A DNA stretch of 5,049 bases from Chlamydiia bacterium. GTDB taxonomy: Bacteria > Chlamydiota > Chlamydiia > Chlamydiales > FEN-1388. Location: positions 1 through 5,049 of the forward strand of contig JAQGPK010000096.1 in assembly GCA_028293095.1 (NCBI GenBank). The letters run 5' to 3'. Of the stretch, positions 1 to 5,049 are shown one piece after another. The notes under the pieces are model-generated. The model saw only the letters and a program-made list of their open reading frames with translations, was not told the DNA's origin and did no database searches. The stretch's first letter is position 1; every line of letters begins with the position of its first letter. Both the position numbers and the translations under genes were made by a program.

Positions 1-527
1 ATTGATGGGCCTCTCTCTATAATATGAGAGGGAATTGAAGGACAACGATTGCGCAGTAGCTCAGCATCTGGAGTCACTAAAAAAGTTACAGTGTGTAAAC
101 GATCCCTAAATTCATCAAGCGATAGAAGCTCTTCTTTGGTTGTAAAGCGAATCCCTTCCTGATCAACTACTCCTTGAAGAGCATAGACACCGCCAATCCG
201 TGCATCAATAGCTGCAATGAATGATCCCTTTTGAGATAGCTCTGGAACAAATCCCTTTAGGCTCGACACGCCTACTAAAGGAATGTTTAATGCAAAACTA
301 ATCCCTTTCGCTATGGCTACAGCTACACGAATCCCAGTATAAGAACCTGGTCCTACGCCAACTGCGATATATTCTAGCTTTTTAGGGAGTAGCGCATTGA
401 TTGCTGGTAAAAGAAGCTGAGAATTTGTAAAGGCTGCTGTAAACTCTTTTTTCTCAAGTAGAATACCATCTTGAAAAAGCGCAACAACGCCATATGATGT
501 AGCTGTATCCAATACAAGAGAAAACAT
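1..527 (-). CDS. tsaB: TsaB, tRNA t6A biosynthesis protein (3' end outside window)
   Basis: TsaB is the inactive ASKHA-fold partner of TsaD; with TsaE they transfer threonylcarbamoyl from TC-AMP to A37 of ANN-decoding tRNAs in the cytoplasm. My own translation from the ATG at 527 gives 175 codons without a stop or frameshift. It opens with the ATPase-fold strand MFSLVLDTATSYGVVAL, has the family hallmark VGVGPGSYTGIR at residues 56-67 followed by AKGISFAL, and DARIGGVYAL at 108-117. In the stretch where many TsaB proteins read HSxxLLP this one reads NSQLLLP (35-41). Family members are about 220-230 residues, so some 50 are missing on the left. The start is uncertain: an in-frame ATG at 566 adds 13 residues and has a better-placed AGGA (9 bases upstream), whereas the 527 ATG has only a distant GAGG. 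I chose 527 because family members begin right at the first beta strand. It follows the small gene closely and may be cotranscribed with it. Confidence 0.93.
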   Translation of the reverse strand, partial: MFSLVLDTATSYGVVALFQDGILLEKKEFTAAFTNSQLLLPAINALLPKKLEYIAVGVGPGSYTGIRVAVAIAKGISFALNIPLVGVSSLKGFVPELSQKGSFIAAIDARIGGVYALQGVVDQEGIRFTTKEELLSLDEFRDRLHTVTFLVTPDAELLRNRCPSIPSHIIERGPS

Positions 528-613
528 AAAGTAGCTGAATTGCCTCTTTTTTGATGAGTGTACCATAACTACCCATCCTATACAGCATAACAGCCACTCC
601 ATTGCAAAGCAAG

Positions 614-937
614 CTAGTGATGGCGTTTAGCCCCGGCCTTTTTATGAATCTGCTCAATTTTTTGAGCAATTTTATCAAAAAGTGTTTTCAAATTGCGCTG
701 CTCGTCGCTAGTACCAGTCACATCAGCTGCTGCCCGCTTAAAATACTGCTCACACTTTTTTTTCAGCTCATTCAGCGCTTTTGTCGAAATCTTTTCCTGC
801 ACTTGCTCTAGTTTATTTGCCACTGCATTAAACACTTCAATACAACGGCCTTTTGAAACAGTAGCTGGTAGTGTTGAATGTTCTGCCCATTGCTCTAATG
901 GAACATTTCTTGCTGTTGCATCATTAATATCAGTCAT
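614..937 (-). CDS. Small helical protein of unknown function, 107 aa
   Basis: I do not recognise this protein. From the ATG at 937 it has 107 residues, no signal peptide and no membrane segment, so it is probably cytoplasmic. Residues 33-70 and 79-100 are rich in A, E, K, L and Q with hydrophobics at heptad-like spacing, separated by a TGTSDE turn at 75-80; this predicts two long helices, perhaps a helical hairpin or coiled coil. The C-terminus is basic (HKKAGAKRHH). There are two cysteines, at 32 and 62. An in-frame ATG at 970 would add 11 residues, but AGGAAGG lies just before the 937 ATG and a candidate promoter puts the transcript start near 966, so 937 is preferred. Together with the good ribosome binding site this makes it a likely real gene. 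It ends about 50-90 bases before tsaB, depending on the tsaB start, and may share its transcript. The opposite-strand reading frames here look like shadows. Confidence 0.75.
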   Translation of the reverse strand: MTDINDATARNVPLEQWAEHSTLPATVSKGRCIEVFNAVANKLEQVQEKISTKALNELKKKCEQYFKRAAADVTGTSDEQRNLKTLFDKIAQKIEQIHKKAGAKRHH

Positions 938-939
938 AA

Positions 940-946
940 CCTTCCT
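940..946 (-). promoter_or_regulatory. Ribosome binding site of the 107-aa gene
   Basis: On the minus strand the sequence reads AGGAAGG then TT then ATG. The AGGA core is 5 bases from the 937 start codon. It is the most purine-rich ribosome binding site in the window, and it decides the start in favour of 937 over the upstream ATG at 970. Confidence 0.75.
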
Positions 947-972
947 ATATAAAATTACACTATAATTCACAT

Positions 973-1001
973 ATAATAAATATTTTAATTAAACTAAACA
1001 A
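973..1001 (-). promoter_or_regulatory. Candidate sigma-70 promoter for the 107-aa gene (and perhaps tsaB)
   Basis: Read on the minus strand, TTGTTT (1001-996) and TATTAT (978-973) are separated by exactly 17 bases. A transcript would start near 966, leaving a leader of about 29 bases that contains the AGGAAGG site. The region is very AT-rich, so look-alike hexamers are common; spacing and position are what support this one. Confidence 0.5.
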
Positions 1002-1006
1002 AAAAT

Positions 1007-1020
1007 ATGAATTAATTCAT
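1007..1020. promoter_or_regulatory. Perfect 14-bp palindrome, possible operator
   Basis: ATGAATTAATTCAT is a perfect palindrome lying 5 bp upstream of the candidate -35 hexamer at 996-1001. The position suits a binding site for a dimeric activator, but the surrounding DNA is so AT-rich that chance is a real alternative. Confidence 0.3.
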
Positions 1021-1090
1021 TTTAAAAGATAAAAATGGATCTTTTTTAATACATTTTCATGGGATTTTACTACGAATAGCTTATATTATT

Positions 1091-1163
1091 TTTAACCACA
1101 GACTCGACTTTAGGATTTTCTAACGCAAAGTGTAAAATGCAAAGAGCAAGAATAGCTTTTATA
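1091..1163 (+). repeat. Left arm of the composite repeat
   Basis: It contains the core CTCGACTTTAGGATTTT at 1103-1119, TAACGCAAAG at 1121-1130, a second GCAAAG at 1139-1144 and AATAGCTTTTA near the inner end. Compared with the right arm it lacks about 12 bases between the TTTAACCACA terminus and the core, and about as many between the GCAAAG words. Confidence 0.7.
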
Positions 1164-1228
1164 GCGAACCCCATTTTTAGGGCCAAAACCGAGAAAAAAC
1201 TTACTCCGTATATAGAGAAGAATTGCAG

Positions 1229-1362
1229 AACTCTCTCTCTGTGATCTCTGTCTCGACTTTAGGATTTTTTAGCATTAAAGGGTACTCATGTTGATAGGAT
1301 CGCTGTTGAATTTTAACGCAAAGGAGCGAGTGAGGCGCAAAGCCGCAAAGAAAGAACAGAGG
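1229..1362 (+). repeat. Internal rearranged copy of the repeat
   Basis: It carries the identical core CTCGACTTTAGGATTTT at 1252-1268, in the left-arm orientation, preceded by CTGTGATCTCTGT. The last motif matches CTGTAATCTCTGT at 1520-1532 of the right arm on the same strand, although the core next to it there is inverted. About 45 bases later come TTTTAACGCAAAG (1311-1323) and two more GCAAAG words (1337-1342, 1345-1350). The changed order of modules points to nested insertion or recombination between copies. Confidence 0.6.
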
Positions 1363-1369
1363 ATAAGGT

Positions 1370-1436
1370 AAGCATTGGTTAGAGATGAATGGTAAGCCGA
1401 TACTGTTCTTAAGTCTAAATAAATCTAACATTGCTT
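1370..1436. repeat. Imperfect hairpin inside the composite repeat
   Basis: AAGCATTGGTTAGA (1370-1384 region) can pair with TCTAACATTGCTT (1424-1436) apart from a small internal bulge, enclosing about 40 bases. This adds a secondary inverted repeat inside the element and could fold in RNA read through from dgt. Confidence 0.35.
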
Positions 1437-1448
1437 TTAACCATACTT

Positions 1449-1538
1449 AAAGCTATTTTTTTCTCTTGCGCCTTTGCGTCTTCTGTATTTCTTTGCGTTA
1501 AAAACCCTAAAGTCGAGTCTGTAATCTCTGTAGTTAAA
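1449..1538 (-). repeat. Right arm of the composite repeat
   Basis: Read on the minus strand it gives TTTAACTACAG, GATTACAG, the core CTCGACTTTAGGGTTTT (1517-1501, one base different from the other two copies), TAACGCAAAG (1500-1491), GCAAAG (1477-1472) and AATAGCTTTA. It is the fuller of the two arms and ends about 30 bp from the stop codon of the dgt-like gene. Confidence 0.7.
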
Positions 1539-1568
1539 ATACTCTAACAATACCGTAATTGACTTATT

Positions 1569-2642
1569 TCAACTTTGGGAAAGATGGATCTTCTGAGGCA
1601 CTATGAGCTTTTGGAAAGTAGAAACAAAATAGGAATCGGTCATACCGGCAATAAAATCAACTACCTTCTGAGTGGATTTGGTCTCTTTAAGGTACTGCTC
1701 AGTTCGGCTATGCAAAAAATGGCTCCAAAGATGGCTCGACTCTCCTCTTTTCTCAAAATCCTCAAGTAATTTTTCGAAGAGATAATAGTAAGAAGATCGA
1801 ATTTTGCTCGATTCAACCTTAAAAGCTGAGTAGTTGTAGATACGTTCAAAATTAAATGCTCGTAGCGTTTTAAGAGCCGCAAATAGCTCTTCTGAAAGTG
1901 CAATGTACTCCTGCTCTCGACTTTGCTCGATAAGATCGCGACCCGCTCTCTCTAAAATCTCTGCATTATTTGTCCCGAGCATTGTCTTGGGAAGATCAGT
2001 ACGTTCAATAATACCCAAAGCAATCGCATCTTCAATATCTTTTCCAAGATAAGAAATCGTATCACACATTTTTACAAGAGCACCCTCTAGCGTCTTCGGC
2101 CGAAAATCCTTTTCGGGCTCGATAGTGCGCTCTTTACATTCTTGAAAATGCTCTTTCCAGCTTTTATCACGTAAAGGCTCACAAAGGCGTCCTCGCATTC
2201 CCCCATCGTGGCAGAGAAAACCATCCTGTGTGGCTAATGTCAAATTCAGTGGTTCAATTTCTCGAAACAATCTACAGGACTGATGGGCGTGAGAAAAGGC
2301 CCCTAATCCCATTTCCTGAGAAAGTTCTGACAAATACCCCTCACCTTCATGTCCAAAAGGTGGGTGGCCCACATCATGACCTAAAGCAATCGCTTCTACA
2401 AGATGCACATTTAAGCCGAGATATTCACTTAGTCCTCGGGCAAAAGAGCTGACAAGCTGCACATGTAGGCTTCGATGTGTTAAGTGATCATTTTCAACAA
2501 GATAGACAACTTGCGTTTTGTCAGTGTAGCGCCGAAAAGCCTTGGAATGGATAATCCTTTCAACGTCGAGTTTATAGGGGCTCCAAAAACTGTCCCCTTC
2601 AATTTGAAGACGTTCATACTCTTGTTCATTCGTAGCTCTCAT
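1569..2642 (-). CDS. dgt: dGTPase-like HD-domain dNTP triphosphohydrolase
   Basis: This 357-residue protein belongs to the Dgt family (COG0232), cytoplasmic enzymes that split dNTPs into deoxynucleoside and inorganic triphosphate. An early arginine-rich stretch (SKAFRRYTDKTQVV, 33-46) matches the family's N-terminal pattern. The HD metal ligands are visible as His60 (RSLHVQ), His89-Asp90 in ALGHDVGHPPFGHEGE (86-101), and Asp194 in CDTISYLGKDIEDA (193-206); His93 and His98 are the extra conserved histidines. Length fits the shorter dGTPase-like class, not the about 500-residue E. coli Dgt. In the segment usually reading RLTHSLEV it reads RSLHVQ-type residues, so substrate preference cannot be inferred. 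The ATG at 2642 is preceded by AAGAGG overlapping the ptsI stop codon, 8 bases after ptsI, so it is very probably the last gene of the PTS operon. A role in dNTP pool control or phage defence is possible; the family assignment is firm, the exact substrate is not. Confidence 0.9.
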   Translation of the reverse strand: MRATNEQEYERLQIEGDSFWSPYKLDVERIIHSKAFRRYTDKTQVVYLVENDHLTHRSLHVQLVSSFARGLSEYLGLNVHLVEAIALGHDVGHPPFGHEGEGYLSELSQEMGLGAFSHAHQSCRLFREIEPLNLTLATQDGFLCHDGGMRGRLCEPLRDKSWKEHFQECKERTIEPEKDFRPKTLEGALVKMCDTISYLGKDIEDAIALGIIERTDLPKTMLGTNNAEILERAGRDLIEQSREQEYIALSEELFAALKTLRAFNFERIYNYSAFKVESSKIRSSYYYLFEKLLEDFEKRGESSHLWSHFLHSRTEQYLKETKSTQKVVDFIAGMTDSYFVSTFQKLIVPQKIHLSQS

Positions 2643-2646
2643 ACAA

Positions 2647-2650
2647 CCTC
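2647..2650 (-). promoter_or_regulatory. Ribosome binding site of the dgt-like gene
   Basis: GAGG, as part of TAAGAGG, directly follows the ptsI stop codon and stands only 4 bases from the ATG at 2642. It fixes that start and suggests that ribosomes finishing ptsI can reinitiate on the next gene. Confidence 0.55.
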
Positions 2651-4417
2651 TTACAAATGATCAATCGTACCAACAGGCACATTTCTTTTATACTCACTTG
2701 TCAGTTCAGCCTGAATTTCATGAGCTGTAGATAAGGTGAGAAGACGTTTTGCCAAACTGACAGCTTCTGACTGTGTCGTATGACGAATTGCATGCTTAAT
2801 CACAGGAAGAAAACGACAAGAAACAGAAAGTTCTGTGATTCCAAGGCCCAAGAGCAAAGGAACAAAATGGGGATCTGAGGCAATTTCACCACACACAGAT
2901 ACAGATATACCTTTGAGTTTAGCCTCTCGCACAATCATCTCAATGAGGCGTAACATGCCAGGATGGGCAGATGTGTAAAAGGTGCTCATTGACTGATTAC
3001 ATCGATCAACAGCCAGCGCATACTGCGTCAAATCATTTGTTCCAATTGAGAAAAAGTCACACTCTTTTGCAAGAATATCTGCAATTAACGCAGCTGATGG
3101 CACTTCAATCATACAGCCAATCTTAACATGCTCTGCTAAGGGAACTCCCTCTTTCTTCAACTCTTCATAGGCTTCACGAACAATTTTCTTTGCATCTAAG
3201 AGCTCGTTCACGCAAGAGATCATGGGGAATAGAATGCGAACATCACCTAAAGAGGAGACGCGTAAGATAGCTCTCATCTGCGCTTTAAAAAGCTCTTTTT
3301 CATGAAGAAGAAAGCGAATGGCACGAAGACCAAGTGCAGGGTTCACTTCAGGATTGCCTTTTAAACTGCAAGCTACCTTATCAAGGCCAATATCAAAAGC
3401 CCTAATTACAACAGAGTGTCCTTTAGCATGCTCCATAAGATTTTTATAGATTTCATACTGCTCTTCCTCTGAAGGAAAATACCCTCTTTGCAGAACAAGA
3501 AACTCTGAGCGAAAAAGACCAACGCCTTCTGCTCCAAAATGATCAAGTAAGGAAAAGTCGTCTGCAATTTCGACGTTTGCAGTCAGTCGTATCGCATGGC
3601 CATCGATAGTTGCGGCCTTATGACTACTTGCATTTGTAAGTGCTTGCTGCTGATAGCTATTGTGATTTTTCAAACTCCTATATCGATGAAGAGTCTCTTC
3701 GGTTGGGTTTAAAATCACTTTTCCAGTCAGTCCATCACAAATAACTGTCTGGACTTTATCCATCTCTTCAAATTTTAAGAAATTAATGTTGGCAACATAA
3801 GGAATCCCTTTTGCTCGGGCAACAATTGCAGTATGCGATGTGGCTCCTCCGACATGGGTGACAAAAGCAAGTACATTTTGGCGCTTTGCTTCTGCAGCCT
3901 CTGATGGGCTTAAGGATTTACTAAAGACAATCGAATCAGGAGGTGCATCCGCAAGCGAGGTGCACTTCATCTCGCGAAGATAGGCCAGTACTCTCTTTGA
4001 AATATCCTGTACATCTTCAAAGCGACTTTGAAAAAAAGGATCGTCCAATGCCTTGAATTTGCGATGAAAACGCTCAATGGTTTGTTGAAAAATGAATTCT
4101 GCATTTTTTTTGGAACTACGAATCTCTCGCTCTAATTGTTCATTTAAAAGTGGATCTTGAATAATTTGAAGATGCGCCTCGAGTACTGAAACGCCCTCTT
4201 TTATTCCATCACGCGCAAGCTCTCCTTTTAAACGCATAATATCATCGCGGCTCTCTTTTAAAGCGTGACGATATCGTTCTATTTCTGCGCCTACCGCTTT
4301 CTGTAAGATACTAATTTCAGGGATCTTACTTTCAAAACGATCAAGAATAAAAGGTGTGCCGATAGCAATCCCTCGTGCAACCACGTATCCTTCAAGACAC
4401 ACTTCTTGTCTAGGCAT
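2651..4417 (-). CDS. ptsI: PTS enzyme I (PEP-protein phosphotransferase)
   Basis: Enzyme I is the cytoplasmic first step of the phosphotransferase system: it takes phosphate from PEP onto a histidine and hands it to HPr. At 588 residues it is slightly longer than the usual 570-575. The N-terminal HPr-binding and phosphohistidine part carries the active-site His195 in GGATSHTAIVARAKGIP. The C-terminal PEP-binding barrel shows Arg303 (GLFRSEFL), Arg339 (VIRAFDIGLDK), NPALGLRAIR (359-368), Glu438 (MIEVPSA), Asn461-Asp462 in SIGTNDLTQYALAVDR, and the catalytic Cys509 in SVCGEIASDP. Every key residue expected is there. The usual LPY after the DIGxDK motif is not seen. The ATG at 4417 shares one base with the ptsH stop (TAATG) and has GGAG 7 bases upstream, so the two are made together. 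No carbohydrate- or nitrogen-type enzyme II is in this window, so the final phosphate acceptor is unknown here. Confidence 0.97.
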   Translation of the reverse strand: MPRQEVCLEGYVVARGIAIGTPFILDRFESKIPEISILQKAVGAEIERYRHALKESRDDIMRLKGELARDGIKEGVSVLEAHLQIIQDPLLNEQLEREIRSSKKNAEFIFQQTIERFHRKFKALDDPFFQSRFEDVQDISKRVLAYLREMKCTSLADAPPDSIVFSKSLSPSEAAEAKRQNVLAFVTHVGGATSHTAIVARAKGIPYVANINFLKFEEMDKVQTVICDGLTGKVILNPTEETLHRYRSLKNHNSYQQQALTNASSHKAATIDGHAIRLTANVEIADDFSLLDHFGAEGVGLFRSEFLVLQRGYFPSEEEQYEIYKNLMEHAKGHSVVIRAFDIGLDKVACSLKGNPEVNPALGLRAIRFLLHEKELFKAQMRAILRVSSLGDVRILFPMISCVNELLDAKKIVREAYEELKKEGVPLAEHVKIGCMIEVPSAALIADILAKECDFFSIGTNDLTQYALAVDRCNQSMSTFYTSAHPGMLRLIEMIVREAKLKGISVSVCGEIASDPHFVPLLLGLGITELSVSCRFLPVIKHAIRHTTQSEAVSLAKRLLTLSTAHEIQAELTSEYKRNVPVGTIDHL

Positions 4418-4689
4418 TAACTTTCTCCAAAACAGCTCTCAAAGCCATTAATAAGCTTTTCCATCACATCTTCTGCATCGTCGCCTTCTACAGTAATAGT
4501 AACCTGTGCATTTTTATGAAGAGCAAGCATTAAAATGCTTAAAATACTCTTCGCATTCACAGTATCTTTTTTATGCGTAAAAGAAACGTTTGACTTTACA
4601 TGATGAAGCAATTTTACAATTGCAGTAGCAGGTCTTGTATGAATTCCTAGACCATTTTTTACACGTATTTTAGAAACCAGCTTTTTCAC
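4417..4689 (-). CDS. ptsH: HPr phosphocarrier protein
   Basis: HPr is the small cytoplasmic phosphocarrier between enzyme I and the enzymes II. The 90 residues match the family length (85-90). His17 in NGLGIHTRPAT is the residue phosphorylated by enzyme I, with the stabilising Arg19. Ser48 in VNAKSILSIL is the site used by HPr kinase/phosphorylase, in agreement with the hprK gene directly upstream. The start codon is GTG at 4689, overlapping the hprK stop as GTGA; the region before it is purine-rich but has no strong ribosome binding site, so translation probably depends on ribosomes finishing hprK. The end overlaps the ptsI start by one base. The residues around Ser48 (NAKSILSIL) differ from the NLKSIMGVM pattern of Firmicutes, and the role of Ser phosphorylation cannot be taken over from those species. 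Confidence 0.96.
   Translation of the reverse strand: MKKLVSKIRVKNGLGIHTRPATAIVKLLHHVKSNVSFTHKKDTVNAKSILSILMLALHKNAQVTITVEGDDAEDVMEKLINGFESCFGES
4425..4428 (-). promoter_or_regulatory. Ribosome binding site of ptsI
   Basis: GGAG inside the last codons of ptsH stands 7 bases before the ptsI ATG at 4417. The overlap TAATG plus this site supports translational coupling and confirms the start. Confidence 0.65.
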
Positions 4690-5049
4690 TTCTTTACTCT
4701 TCTTTTTTTCGATATCGTTTCGTTAAGTTTATCACTAAATTCCCTGGCCGAATGCAGGCCCATCTGCTTCAAGCGGTGATTAAGGGCTATTGTTTCTAAG
4801 AGCAAAACAACATCTCTTCCAGGTTTTACGGGCAATACATAAAATGGAATTGAACAGCCCAATATATCACATGATTTTTCTTCTAGTCCAACTCGTTCGT
4901 AGGAATTTTGATCATCCCATGCTTCCATATATACCACAATATCAATGCTCTTGCTATCACGGACGCAAACTGCACCATAAAGATGAGCGACATTAATAAT
5001 TCCAATACCTCGAATTTCCATGATATGTTTGGTAAGTTGCGTTCCTGCT
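4686..5049 (-). CDS. hprK: HPr kinase/phosphorylase, C-terminal part (5' end outside window)
   Basis: HprK uses ATP (or pyrophosphate in many species) to phosphorylate a serine of HPr, and in the reverse reaction removes it by phosphorolysis; it works as a hexamer in the cytoplasm. The open frame runs through the right edge without a stop, reading AGTQLTKH then IMEIRGIGIINVAHLYG, the family's second signature (MEIRGxGIINV), so the ATG at 5021 is internal and not the true start. Further on, FYVLPVKPGRDVVLLLETIALNHRLKQMG matches the conserved C-terminal region (PV+PGR, N-RLK-MG). About 120 codons are visible; the family is about 310-330 residues, so the P-loop and the N-terminal domain lie outside. 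The protein ends in a lysine/arginine-rich tail (SKKRRVKK) encoded by an A-rich stretch with a 7-A run. Its stop overlaps the ptsH start. Confidence 0.95.
   Translation of the reverse strand, partial: AGTQLTKHIMEIRGIGIINVAHLYGAVCVRDSKSIDIVVYMEAWDDQNSYERVGLEEKSCDILGCSIPFYVLPVKPGRDVVLLLETIALNHRLKQMGLHSAREFSDKLNETISKKRRVKK

Larger units (their letters stand above)
1091..1538. repeat. Composite inverted-repeat element (MITE-like, about 450 bp)
   Basis: The two ends are imperfect inverted copies of each other: the left begins TTTAACCACAGACTCGAC and the reverse complement of the right begins TTTAACTACAG, then carries about 12 extra bases (GAGATTACA and neighbours) before ACTCGAC. Both arms continue through the 17-bp core CTCGACTTTAGGrTTTT, then TAACGCAAAG, a further GCAAAG, GCAAG and AATAGCTTT. 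A third, partial copy lies inside. No intact transposase or other gene is present, so if mobile it would need help from elsewhere. No clear target-site duplication is seen at the edges. It sits just downstream of the dgt-like gene, where an insertion would do least harm. Confidence 0.7.
938..1568. other. Gene-free spacer between the dgt-like gene and the 107-aa gene
   Basis: No reading frame here is convincing in any frame. About 941-1085 is very AT-rich and holds the promoter, the palindrome and a weak AT-only hairpin (1024-1030 with 1039-1045). From 1091 to 1538 lies the composite repeat described separately. The last 30 bases before the dgt stop codon hold nothing clear, and I see no standard GC-rich hairpin plus T-run that would end the hprK-ptsH-ptsI-dgt transcript. 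No tRNA or rRNA signature is visible. Confidence 0.7.

Noticed and set aside
454..678. Minus-strand open frame of 74 codons spanning the tsaB start
   Set aside because: It overlaps tsaB and the end of the 107-aa gene in another frame; the tsaB frame carries the family motifs without interruption.
602..965. Plus-strand open frames opposite the 107-aa gene (602-811 and 693-965)
   Set aside because: They are cysteine-, serine- and phenylalanine-rich shadows of the lysine- and glutamate-rich minus-strand gene, with no clear ribosome binding site.
1022..1047. Hairpin TTAAAAGAT / ATCTTTTTT as a terminator
   Set aside because: The stem is only about 7 bp and almost purely A-T, and no plus-strand gene precedes it; such stems are expected by chance in DNA this AT-rich.
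1169..1183. CCC-ATTTTTA-GGG hairpin as terminator of the dgt transcript
   Set aside because: The stem is only 3-4 bp and no suitable T-run follows in the minus-strand direction.
1201..1431. Minus-strand open frame of 76 codons in the spacer
   Set aside because: It lies wholly inside the composite repeat, its sequence follows the repeat modules, it has no good ribosome binding site and no recognisable domain.
1121..1500. Repeated GCAAAG/CTTTGC words as a CRISPR array or replication iterons
   Set aside because: The words are very short, unevenly spaced and in both orientations, with no constant-length spacers; they are better explained as parts of the inverted-repeat element.
4686..5021. The ATG at 5021 as the start of a short HprK
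   Set aside because: The frame stays open upstream to the window edge, and the methionine lies within the conserved MEIRGxGIINV signature, so it is internal to a longer gene.

Overview
This window holds six protein genes, all on the minus strand, so transcription runs from high to low coordinates. Two are cut by the window edges. The DNA is AT-rich, especially between genes, and the genes are tightly packed with overlapping or nearly touching stop and start codons. The combination HPr kinase/phosphorylase - HPr - enzyme I, with no sugar permease visible, together with a dGTPase-like HD hydrolase, suggests a low-GC bacterium. A chlamydia-related or spirochaete-like Gram-negative fits best in my judgement, but this is a weak inference from gene content and style, not a measured match.

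Right part (about 1569-5049): an operon read right to left. It starts with hprK (only the last 120 codons are in the window), followed by ptsH (GTG start overlapping the hprK stop as GTGA), ptsI (ATG overlapping the ptsH stop as TAATG) and a dgt-like gene starting 8 bases after ptsI. Enzyme I takes phosphate from PEP on His195 and passes it to His17 of HPr. HprK would add or remove a second, regulatory phosphate at Ser48 of HPr. All the key residues are present, so this is a complete general PTS relay plus its regulatory switch. The dNTP hydrolase riding at the end of the operon is the least expected partner.

Middle part (938-1568): 631 bases without a convincing gene. Nearest the small gene is a very AT-rich stretch with a candidate promoter and a 14-bp perfect palindrome. 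The rest is a composite repeat of about 450 bp with long imperfect inverted arms and an internal third copy. It shares a 17-bp core and repeated GCAAAG words, and looks like a non-autonomous or decayed repeat element.

Left part (1-937): a small helical protein of unknown function (107 residues, own promoter and strong ribosome binding site), then tsaB, the TsaD partner in making the t6A base of tRNAs, whose 3' end lies outside the window. I found no rRNA, tRNA, CRISPR array or transposase. The window is mostly ordinary housekeeping DNA; the composite repeat and the PTS-dGTPase operon are the parts worth a second look.
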